Positions 35,601-47,600 of a DNA stretch of 64,000 bases are shown here, piece after piece (position 1 is the stretch's first letter; the number at the start of each line of letters is the position of its first letter). The DNA comes from Misgurnus anguillicaudatus (Eukaryota > Chordata > Actinopteri > Cypriniformes > Cobitidae). Position numbers and translations under genes: made by a program. The DNA lies in assembly GCF_027580225.2 (NCBI RefSeq), contig NC_073354.2, positions 29,036,001 through 29,100,000 on the forward strand. The letters are read 5' to 3'. The notes under the pieces are model-generated. The model saw only the letters and a program-made list of their open reading frames with translations, ran no database searches and was not told the origin of the DNA.

Positions 35601-38600
35601 CTTTTAATCAGCCGCTCTCTGATGCTTTTTTCTAATGGCTGAGAGACTTAATGGTGTACGGTCCCAGGTGACTGATCAGAAAGCACAGAGGTGAAGATTA
35701 CATCTATTCCCTGCTGGAAGTTTGAGGTTACAATTGTGGTTGAGTTTTGGAATAAGATACAGGGAAATAGATAGTTGTTATCTATCCACATGCTGGCGGT
35801 TAGGCTAGTAGAATGGGCTGGTTAGGAGGAAAATAATACAGTAAAAGATTCAGCTTTGTAATCCTTTGTATTGGCATGTGTTCAGAGGGCATACATTTCA
35901 TTTTCATTGATCAGATCAGCAGTTTTTCATTTTGGGTTGTCTCAAGGACAGGGAGTATTTGGTTAGTCTTTGTTCACGTTGTATTTAGGATAGACGTTCA
36001 TTGTTTTGTGAAGTCGTAACTTGCTAGCTGTCTGCATATTCAGTAGACATAAATCAAAAACGACTGTTTTTCACACCATGCTCTCAGAGCCTATTTTGGT
36101 TTTCTCTACAACTTGCAGATAAGCAATTCACAGCAGTAGATCACGCTATTTTGCTGATGGGTAATGTGATCCTATAGTGTCTTCTCATTATATCACTTGT
36201 GCGGTTTTGGGGTGTGTGTATTTTTGTTTACATAGAAGCACAAGGAAACTCAGCAAAGAGCTGCTAGTTTTTTCCATAAATGGCAGTATTTGTATTTCCT
36301 AGGGTTCAAACGAACCCATGACCTTTGTTTTGCTAATGCAATTGAGCTACATGATCACTTTCTACTGAATATTCTGCTTGTGTTGGTAGTGTGTTATATG
36401 ACTGATCAGTGTGGGATCTGCGATGGCCGATTGATAAACAGATATGCTTGTGTTATGGTATACCAGCAGATTGTGTGAATGGGCACACTTGTGATTGTAT
36501 TTGAAAGGCAGATGGCAACGCAGTAAGACAGATCCAGAACGTTGTGTTGTCGGACACACAGGCTCAACAGATCTGTTGCCGTGCCCTTGGATGAATTGGC
36601 AGCTTATGCTAACCCAACGGCAAAACTACATGCTGTTTACTGACAAGTGTGACGATTATGATTTATTTAAGAGATGGTTGCAAAGTATGAAGCATCATTT
36701 CGTCATTTTGAAGCTACGCAGTGCTTAGATTTCAACATAGTTGTTATGCCAAAAGGATCTTTCCACTTATTAAAGGGGACTATATTAAAGGGGACATATC
36801 ATGAAAATTTTATTTTTTCCATGTTTAAGTGCTATAATTGGGTCCCCAGTGCCCAACCTAGAAAATGTGAAAATGAACAACCCAGTAACTTATGGCACTT
36901 TTCCATTGCATAGTACCCCACGGTTTGGTTTGGGTCAGGTCGGGTCAGCTCACCTTACTTTGGCATGGTTAGCTTTTCCATCGAGTTTAGTATCACTTCG
37001 CAGTGGGAGGGATTATAGGCGTGTCGTTATATTTGCGGTGCCTACTGCTGTGACATCATACAAGTGAGAGTGTCGTTGTACATTCCCATACATTCATTTA
37101 TTTCTCCAAAAAATTAAAATTGACCACCACAAATAGATGTTTGCACATCGTGTTTATCACTACCTCTGTATCACATGACAGTTTCTGTACAAACACCCGT
37201 GGCGTCGGTCGGTGCGCTCTGCTGAGCCTCATTTAAGTTGCATTTAAGCATATATTTGCATCGCAACTGTGCCGCCACAAACTGCAAGTCTAGAACAAAA
37301 CTGTTATGGTGTTCCTGATTCTCAACCTGTGGATGTTTTTCATCGCTAAAAGGGAGTTTGGGAACTTACAGCTAAGCACAGATGACAACAGGTTTTCTCG
37401 AGACAGCGCAAGCTAGCAGTAAGGTAAAGCTTATCTTTTACATTATAGCGGTGACGCTGGTAGTGACGATTCTCTCAATTAGTGATCTACAGTGTTTTCG
37501 CATCACGTTTTGGTATCAACTCGGGTCGCTTGGAACCCCAACCAGGGTGGTACTAAAAAGTATCAGGTACTACGTACTGCATCCAGTGGAAAAGCCCCCA
37601 AAAGTAAGCTGACTCGACCCGACCTAAACTAAACCGTGGTGTACTGTGCAATGGAAAAGCACCATTCGTTTTGGTAAACCATTCTCTGCAAGCATGTAAA
37701 AAATAGGCCATTAAAATTTGGCTCTCCTTGTGATGTCAAAAGGGAATAATACCGCCCCTTAATCTGCACTATCCAACCACAGCACTGCCATTTAGTGCAG
37801 AGATCAGCTCATTTGCATTTAAAACGACACACCCAAAAACGGCACTTCACATATGCATTGTAACTTTCAATATCAGGGGACTATTTTCGGGCACTGCGTA
37901 ATATCATTGCGCCTCCTGCAGCTATGGTACGGTAGCAAAGTCCTTGATTATTACGCCAGAATGAGAGTATAGTTCCTAGCCATATTTGCCTAGAAAAACG
38001 CGACTTTTAATTTTCCGTCGGTTTTAGTACACAATGTAACTACAGAAGAGTCAAGTTTTAAATAGGAAAAATATCAAAACTCTTTGGGTTTTTTTGAGCG
38101 TGACGCTGATGGTCTGGTCAGATTCAATGGATTGTGCTGAGCTATGCTAAAAGTGTTACCGCCTGACCCGGAGATCGGCTGAATGGGTTTCAAAACGGTA
38201 AAAATCAAATGTTTAACTCTAGGGGAGCTGGAAAATGAGCCCATTTTAAAAAAAGCGGAGTGTCCCTTTAAGATGTCTTTGCTGCTGTAATTGATGCCTG
38301 TGCGGTAACAGCATGCGTTTCTTCGTCATCACAGCTGTAGAGGTTTTCTCCTGGCTGCAGATGAGGTCTGGTATGAACCCTGCTGATAGATTCACAAGCT
38401 GGTGCTTGCTCGTGTGTCCATGCCGCAGTTAGCGCTGATCATTATTACATAACACTACAGAAGAGATGAAGCAGAGATGGGGAGAAGCCCAGAAGGAAAG
38501 AACATTAGATTTGGGAACTAGTTTTAAACTTTTTCTGAGAAGCAAGCATTTCTTGCTCGTGCAGAAGTTGTTACCAGGATGCTAGGGTGTTGTAGGTGGA

Positions 38601-41600
38601 TGCTAGTTAAGTTTGGTTAATATATTCCATTTTTTTAAAAGAAAAATCCAGATAATTTACTCACCACCATGTCGTCCAGGATGTTGGTGTCTTTCTTTGT
38701 TCAGTCGAGGAGAAATTATGTTTTTTGCAGGATTTTTCTCATTTTAATGGACTTTGGTGGACACCAACAATTGATACTTAACTCAACACTTAACAGTTTT
38801 TTTTAACGGAGTTTCAAAGGACTATAAACGATCCCAAACGAGGCATAAGGGTATTATCTAGCGAAACGATTGTCATTTTTGACAATAAAAATAACAAATT
38901 TACACTTTTAAAGCACAACTTCTCGTCTAAATCCGGTCGTGATGCGCTAGCGTGACCCCACGCAATACGTCATCACGTTAAGAGGTCACAGAGGACGAAC
39001 GCGAAACTCCGCCCCAGTGTTTACAAGTGTTGAGAAAGAGGACTGTTCCTACATTGTTGTATGTCAAATGATACTAATTAATGTCTTTGTGTCAGTTTAT
39101 TGTTTAAAATGGTCCGCAAATGTGCGTTTTATATATGTAACACGTGACCTCCCTACGTCACTACGCATTTACGTTAGGTCGTGCTGGACCGGACCTAGAC
39201 GAAACGTTGTGGTTTAAAAGAGCATATTTTTTAGTTTTCTTGTCAAAAATGACAATCGTTTCGCTAGATAAGACCCTTATGCCTCGTTTGGGATTGTTTA
39301 TAGTCCTTTGAAACTCCGTTGAAAAAAACTGTTAAGTGTTGAGTTAAGTGTTAATTGTTGGTGTCTATTAAAGTCCATTAAAATTAGAAAAATCCTGCAG
39401 TTTTCTTCAAAAAACATAATTTCTTCTCGACCGAACAAAGAAAGACATCAACATTTTGGGTGGCATGGTGGTGAGTAGATTGTCTGGATTTTTCTTTTAA
39501 GAAAATGGAATATTCCTTTAAGTGTCGCTGATTGGTTGACGATTTGTTCTGGGTTGGTTGCTAGACTATTGTGAATTGAACACTCACTGGTAGGGGTGTA
39601 ATGATTCATGTTGTATTGAGATTTCAATATAAACTGCGCCGATATGTATCAATGATATGATTCACAATATAGAATTAGTGTTGGCAAACACTTAGCTTAC
39701 TATAAGGTTTATAAAAATCTCAAATAGTGTCTCTACAATCAATTCAATTCTCAATTCACATTCTAATGAAGCTGATTTAAATTGATATATTCAAGAATTT
39801 CTTCCTGATTTTACACAACATACTTTTATCAACTTACTATTGAATGACTTTCATAATTGAATGAAATTAAAATACAATTGACTATTAGGAAGAACCTTGA
39901 CTGTTTCTCACTAGCTACCTAACCAATGGTCTGACCTCGGTTGAACGTTTCCCCATCAGCTTTAAGACCCAGTTCTCCGGTCACCACTTTCATCACGTGG
40001 TGTTGGGCGTTTACTGTAACGGCCGCTACGGCACCCTGGGTATGAGTCGTCGTGCTGACCTCATGGACCGATCCCTGACCTTCCGTACGCTCAGCGAGTT
40101 GGTGTTCGACTTCGAGGACTCGTACCGCCGTTATCAGCACACCATGAAGAAGGTGAAGATCGGCCTGTATGTGCCCCACAATCCACATGTTTTTCAACCA
40201 ATCGAATGGAACTACCTGGTGATCAACGCTGGTAAGCAGGTTCGGGAAGATATGCGCAAAGAGCTGGAGAAGCACGGCCGAGACATGAGGATGAAGGTGA
40301 GGACATCGCTCATCAGTGATCAGGGCTTAGTTTTTGGTTTTGCTATGATTTTGTTCGATGATGACCTCAAAGTGGGGATTTTGGGGTGTTTAAAGGAAAA
40401 AACTCAGTTTTTCAAATTTTTTTGGTGCGTACAATTAATCTTTGTACAGTGCGTCATCAATGTGTTAGCATTTAGCCTAGCCCCATTCATTCCTTAGGAT
40501 CCAAACAGGGATGAATTTAGAAGCCACCAAACACTGTTACAAGATGAGTAAGTATGGTGGCACAAAATAAAACGTGTCGATTTTTTAAGCGTGTAAAAAA
40601 TGAGAACTATATGGTATGGCGGAAAAGCACAGCCTCAGCGTGCAGTAACATCATCACTCCCGACTACTCCCCCTCTCACTCAAACTTCCGTCAATATTAC
40701 TGCACCCGAGGTCGAAGTGTTTGGTGGCTTCTTAATTGATGCCTTTTTGGATCCTAAGGAATTAATGGGGCTAAATGCTAACACAATCACGACACACTGT
40801 ACAAAGATTAAAGGAGAAAAAAACACAGTTTTTCTATATTTTACTATGTTCTTACCTCAACTTAGATGAATTAATGCCACCTATCTTTTTTCAATGCATG
40901 CATTTAATCTTTGTACAGCACTTCTTGAATGTGTAAGCATTTAGCCTAGCCCCATTAATTCCTATGGCTCCAAACAAAAGTTTTATTTTGTGCCACCATA
41001 CTTACTCGTGTAACTATTCATGTAACAGTCTTTAAATTAGCATTTAGAGAATACATGGAAGTGTTTGGTGGCTTCTAAATTCATCCCTGTTTGAATCCTA
41101 AGAAATGAATGGTGCTAGGCTAAATGCTAACACATTCACGAGGTGCTGTACCAAGATTAAAAATGCACGCATTGAAAAAAGATAGATTTGTATTAATTTG
41201 TCTAAGTTGAGTTAAGAACATAGTAAAATATTGAAAAATGTTGGTGTTTTCTTTTAAATAAACCTGCTGTTTTAAATTTTGCCTCTTTATCCCCATCTAT
41301 GTTTTGAAAAACATTGCAGGTTACTTTGTGTAAGTGTGTTCATCAGTGTGACATCACACTGACATTTCACGCAAAACGCACCCAACAGCTAAAATTATGA
41401 AATCACAAAAATAACAGATTATGGTAACAGGGTTGCCAATTTGTGTGATCGTACAAATACATACGATTATTAAAAAAAGATAAGAAAAACCCACCCCTAA
41501 CCCCAACATCACAGGAATGAAAGCAAATCATACAAATGTGGTGGTACAAATTTAGCCACCTCATAAAATACGTATAAATTGGTATGAGATTGTGTTAAAA

Positions 41601-44600
41601 TTGACCAACCTCATAGTTGTATTTTGTTTGGTACTCTATAACTGTGTCCCAATTCGAAGGCTGCGACCTTCTAAGGATGCAATCTTAAAGGCGAAAACTC
41701 GGTCTTTAAATGTCGCAGCCACCGAAGGCCACGAAGTGAACTGAAATGAGACGGTCTTGCTTTCGGAGGATCCATAATTTGCGTTACATGCTGTACGCGA
41801 GCAAAGCATTTTTGTCCACTGAGTCTAGAAATATGGAACCAGAAAAATAGCTTATTTATGGTATCAAATAACCAACGTCACTTACAGAAAGTAATTCAGT
41901 GGATAGGGTTCCACGGGTCATGAAATTTCTGGGATCATGGAATTTTTAAAGGTCTTTTCCAGACATTAAAAGTCAGGGAATTTTATATTTTTATAGTTTA
42001 AGTCATGGAAAATCAAGGATTTTTGTTTGTTGCTTTTAATTTTAGTTTCCATTTATCAAAATGTTATCCGCTTGTTAACTTGTGACGTAAGGAATACCAT
42101 TCCCAGGTCCAAGTCTCTGTTGATTTCAAGTGAGACTACAATTTAAACAGCTGTTTATTGTAACTGTTTATTCATTTTACACATTTAAGCTACATTTTTA
42201 TAAACTCACGGTGTACACTACATTATCCAGGCTCACTGCATCCTGGACACAGGCCATAGAAATTCATCTTTTTAGCCAGGGAAATGTCAGGGAATTTGAC
42301 TTAAGAGTAGGAACCCTTAGTGGACCTACGGAAACTGTTAGAGCTAAATAAGGTCAAATTTCTTGTGGGGAAACAGACACACATACCAAATGCCTTACAG
42401 TGCTGTTGGGCATCTAGGTTATTAAAAAGATTTCTGTTTAATCCTGAGTGACTTATCCAGGATCATCAAAGTCAATTTTGTCCTTGGACAAAGTTCGAAC
42501 AGTCGACTATCTAGAGATCAGGTGTATGCCTGTAACGTAGGACACATTTGTTATGTAGACAGTTAAAACTAGGTCAAAAGTATTACACATGGATGACTGC
42601 AGTCAGATGTGACACATTTTCCATTCATCGCATAAAAAGAGTGGAAATTCTGCTCTAGATGTCTGTAAGGAATTCTGGATTTATAAATAATGAGACATTT
42701 TGGATTTGCCCTTCAAAATGTTTTTGTCTGTTCTGTCTTAGCTAGATGAACATCTGAAAGCATGTGAAAGGAAGGAAGGAAGGGAGGGAGGAACACTTGA
42801 TCAAACATGTAATCAAAAAGTCAAACATCAGTTCTGGATGGATCCTATTTGCTTTAAAATCTGCAGGATACAACTGAAAACATTACAATGCATCCTTACA
42901 AGTTACTTTTCATTGCCTTTGCTGTTTATTTGGGAAAAACATTATAGACGATTGAGAGTTTTGGAAATCTGTTGACTTGTGGCGTAATGGAGCTAATGAG
43001 CATCATCAAGTTAATGAACAGAATGTGGAGTTTTTCTAGATACATCTGCACAGCAGTAACTCGTAATAAGAGAACGCAGTGAAAGTGATTCAGCTTTTAC
43101 TCCCCGTGGTGTTCAAGTGTTCAAGCGTTACCTATTTAATATACTGATTATAGTCGTGTTATTTTTCAGCAGCGGCCCCCTGTCGGCCTGATGATAGGCA
43201 ATCTTCATTATCCATTTCTCGTTTTACAATTCACTCTTTTTGGCACCTGCAACAGATTTTGGGGTTGGTATCCTCTTTAAGATTCTTTTTTGTACCTTTC
43301 TGCGTATACAACACATTGTAATGTTGTACCTTATAAAGTACAATAATATACCCCAAGGACGGTGGCAGCTGGTGCTAAATATTTTTTTTGGGGGGTGCAT
43401 ACAAACTTGAAATTAGACTTTTACTGTAGTAATGCTAATGCATGTCTGTAAATAGCCGTTTAACAGGTGATAAATATCATTGGTGCTTAGCTAAAATGCT
43501 GAAAATGTTACTGTTGAAGTCAACTAAAGTATGAAATAAATCTGAGTATAAGTATAATGTATAATGTGAGTATAATGTGGGTTTATTATCAGTAATGAAC
43601 TAATTAAGGTACAGTAATCATTCACACACAAACACACCAGAGTTTGGTTAGACTTTTCACTTTTAAAAATCCTGTCATAGTCAATTATCCGTCATTTCAT
43701 GTTTTAATGATAATAATTGTTTGCGTTCACCTGTTCATTTCTATTCATGAACTGACAAGATGAGAATTCAAGTTCAAATGTGTTTATTTGTGAAGATAAC
43801 AGATGAACAGAGACAGTGCATTACTTTACATGTTTAACACCCCATGAAGCAGATTAATGAATTATTATTTTTTTGCAGTGCCAGACAGCTGAGGCGATAA
43901 AACAAGCAAACTTTGTGCTGAACAGGCAAATATGAACAAATTATATCACAAACACGGTTATAAGACTGAGAACGATCCAATCACGTGAGGTCAAAGACAT
44001 AAAAAACAATATTGATTTGCTTACAACATAATTGGGAGGGTTTGGGGCGCACAGTCCTGCGCCCCAGGGCGTATCCGGAACCAACCAATTAGAGCTCAGC
44101 CTCAGGTCACATGTTTTTACAGTTTTTACTGACCTACATAGACGCTCGTTTGGGGTGCGCCCCAGACACACAAACATGACACACATAAACAAACTCAGTT
44201 TTGATGAGGATTTTTTTAAATAAATGATAACATGACTAACATTGAAATAGTACAACTAAATGATTTTATTTTGTATTTATTTGCACTATATATTTAACTT
44301 TTTTGTAACATGTTAAATAGCCTGGGCGATAAATCTATTTTATCGATTAACTTGAATGTGTAGTTTAACATCGATTTGTTTGAATTACATCGCTTTCCTC
44401 TTTAACATTCGCAAAACTTCCCTCTGGGCTCCCATAGTTCCGAGTTGGCTCAGCCCTCCCCCGCGCATTCGCCATAGAGTTACACAAACAACATGGCAGC
44501 GAGCATGGAAGAACGCGTTCCCAAGAAAGGCACAGTGTCATCTGTTATTTGGAATTGGTTCGGTTTTGCGGCGTCAGACACAAAACAAACAACACCCGCT

Positions 44601-47600
44601 GCAAAGTGTGTTAGAAGTCTGTTGCTAGCAAGGCACGAACAATTTACTGCAGCACCTTAAACAGAGGCATGCTGTCGAGTGGGAGAGATGTTGTGCCCTA
44701 CGAAAGACCGCGGCAGCACAAGCAAACACGCCAAAAAAAACAGCCTACTTTCTAGAAACATTTACAAACTGCATCCAGTAACGTTAGAGATGCGGGTTGT
44801 CTCGTAACCCGCGGGGCGGGTAAAGTTGTCACTTTATTGCGGAGCGGGTCATTAAAAACAAAATAAAAACATGTATGTTGCGTGCAATACCCCATAGTCT
44901 TTATTAAATATTTGGGAATGTTTATTTTCATATTTTATTAGGTTCTTTTGATAAGGTTAAATTACATTGCAACGTAACTTGATATTGCGTATTGTTGTCA
45001 GTTTACAGGGCGATCTAATGGCTGTTTCCAAGCACTTTTAGGCTGAAATAAAGCCTGTTTTCGTTTACATTACACATGCTTAGTATGTCTATTTTAATGG
45101 TCACAGGGCGGGTTGGAAAGATACAGTGGTGCGTGGCGGGCCAAATTTTTCATAAAAGTGGAACCTGCGGGTTGAAAAAAAATCCTGACCCGCGCATCAC
45201 CAGTACCTATCCAGTATGATAAGAAGGGGGCAGTTGGAAAATGATCACAGATGTAGTCGCAATGTAGATTGCTAAAGATATGGTCCCCATATATACTGTG
45301 GAAATAAAGTAAAAAAATTGTTTTGAAAAATTTATTTGCAATCTGAAAAAAATATTTTTCAGTAGGGGGAAAATCGATTTACATCGTAAATCGGATTTTT
45401 TTGTGAAAAAATTGGGGATTTTTATTTTGGGCCACATCACCAGCCCTAATGTTAAAGTAGCTTTCTTCTCTGGCCAACCCAGCGCCCCCTATTGACCAGC
45501 CGCTCTGCCCAAGGACCTATTGTGTACTATAAAGAAAATTTTTGTACCAGTTAAATTTAAGGGGTGTAAAACAGTTAACTATACCTTAAAAGGTACACAA
45601 TAATTAATGTACAGTAATGTACCCAAAAAGGTACAACAATGTATTGTGTTTAGTATACATGTAAAGGTACAAAACGGAACCTTAAGGTAGCACCCCAGCG
45701 ACAGAAAAGTTACAGTTTTGTACCTTTTTTTTTTGACAGTGTAGTGTGAGATATCCAGTTTAAGACCACTACTTAAATTTCTTTCTAATTTAACTCTTTT
45801 CCTGCCATTGACGAGTTATTTTGTCAATTAAGAGAAAACATTTGCATGAAAAAAAACGTGTTCATTATGAGTTTTTATGGTTATCTGTAATACCGTGATT
45901 ATCCACCAGATGGTGATCTTACTAAATGTATAAAAAAAATGAAGCAAAAAATGATTTATTAATTTTACCCTCCGTGTATATTTTGATAATCGTTAACAAA
46001 TCTCTAATAAAATTCCTTTACAAAAATGCAATTATTTCAGCTGTTTGCTAAAAAAATATAAGTTTATAAGCAGAGAAAAAATATAGATAGGATGAAACGT
46101 GGTTTGTTTGTTTATTGTTTGTTTGAAAAGCAGAGGGTCTGTTCTTTCATTTGATATATTTGTATGTTTATATATTTTTAGAAGAAACATTTCCTGGAAG
46201 GCATTTTGTGAAAATCACAAAAAATGCTGGCAGGCATTTAAAAAAAAACTAGTGCGGAATGAATTAAAGACCTATTTCAAGACTAGTGGCCTGAACGTCT
46301 GCATAATCTTAAACATTTCTTTTATTATATTATATGATAACGTTTAAATTTTTCAAATCCCCGAAACGTACTTTATATTAGCTCATTAAAAATGTATGAA
46401 ATGTCTAAATGTCTATTTGGGTTTAATTGCAGATCCTCAAGTCATCCAGCGCTCAGTCTCCAATTAAAGAAAGAACCCGAGGCAAATCTTTATCACCGCA
46501 CCGTCGGCCAGGCACCAGTCCCCAAAGACGGCAGCACATCCACAGAAGAGACAAATCGTGAGTAATGGACACTCTGACTTCCAATATAGAGAGATATTCT
46601 GTGCAATATATCAAATTTTGTAAGTCACTTGGTAGAAAAGAGGCTGCCAGTAAAATGTATATAAAATACATATGCAATCTTAACGGTTCAAATACAGTAA
46701 ACCCATCATTGTATCCCATATCTAATTATAAGGCATATACACAAGCTGTACTGTCTGTGCTTCTTTTGGTTGTTGTCACATTGCATTGTTGTGCATTTGC
46801 ATAAAGGTAAACTTTGTTGCTCTGCCAGCTCTTATTGAAAATGACAGACTCGCAGATCACTGTCAGCACCTTCACTTTCGAGATTTGTGCTCTTTTGAAC
46901 CCGTCATTGGACATTACACATACTGTCCATTCATGTGTCAAGTTCACATAGAGGTCTTAACACTTTTCATTCCCCTTAGAGCTTTGATGATAGCCTTGCA
47001 AAGCTGCAAGCGGTTGCCTTTGTCTCGGGTTACGATGCAGGCATGCGTCTCCCATTCAGGCAGTTGACTTACGGATTAAGAGTTTCTATAGCAGCACAAC
47101 ACGAGTACTAGAGAAGTGCAGAAGCCCTGCAGATCAGTTTACAAAGCGAGACGCCGGCCTGCTTTTGTTTGTGGTGTTGAGGAAATCAGACCCCTTTCCT
47201 TTTAGTGGTGCTCTTGGGAGTATCGGCACACACACCATCTCTAGCAAACAAAGCCATGACAGTTGTTTTAAGATCGCACAGGAAGCACAGCCAATGAGAT
47301 TTATCTTTTTAATAAAGATACACATTTACATACCCATATACATGCATTATTTATATTTGATCTACTTTAAACTCTAACCATTTTGCATAAACATTTAGAT
47401 TAAGAGATTAAGATCATCAACATTTCAGTCATGTGACCCCCTAAATCTTTGAACAGTAGCGTATGTACAAAAATGGTCAAAATATGTACCCTAGCTATCA
47501 CTAGGGTGGTACCTTTTTCATAAAGTACATCTTTGTACCTAAAGAGTGCATATTTGTACCTCAAATGCACATATTAGTACCAAATGTATACATATCTGTC

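Larger units (their letters stand above)
31884..39914 (+). other. U12-type intron 4 of vash2
   Basis: The donor is GTATCCTTG after GGAAT, again RTATCCTT. AACCTTGAC (39893-39901) is a U12-like branch site 14 bases before the acceptor CACTAG. The joined codon reads AT|C (Ile) within L-G-I-Y-L-T-N-G. The intron is 8.0 kb and filled with mobile elements, yet both splice signals are intact. Confidence 0.88.
44318..45448. mobile_element. hAT-ZBED element, inserted in 43360-45507
   Basis: It is flanked by exact ATGTTAAA (44310-44317 and 45449-45456). The terminal TAGCCTGGGCGATAAAT and the right-end inverse AGGGCTGGTGATGTGG resemble other hAT ends. It carries a decayed BED-finger transposase start at 44493-44777. 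The related copy at 59.13 kb shows the empty target (AACATGTAAAAAGTAGC). Confidence 0.88.
43360..45507. mobile_element. hAT element (CGGTGGCAGCTGG ends) hosting a second hAT
   Basis: The left end CGGTGGCAGCTGGTGC pairs with the right end GACCAGCCGCTCTG, and both flanks are exact CCCAAGGA (43352-43359 and 45508-45515). A related copy lacking the inner element lies at 58312-59207. It is itself inserted in a GTACC-type repeat that continues on both sides (43300-43351 and 45516-45742). Confidence 0.85.

Noticed and set aside
39919..40275. 118-codon minus-strand frame over vash2 exon 5
   Set aside because: It is antisense to a coding exon whose plus-strand frame has the catalytic residues.
40997..41140. 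Extra vash2 exon in the palindrome after exon 5
   Set aside because: Exon 5 joins exon 6 in frame and the region is made of inverted repeat arms.
44356..44628. 90-codon frame as a new gene in vash2 intron 5
   Set aside because: It runs in the wrong frame over a decayed BED-finger transposase inside a hAT element.
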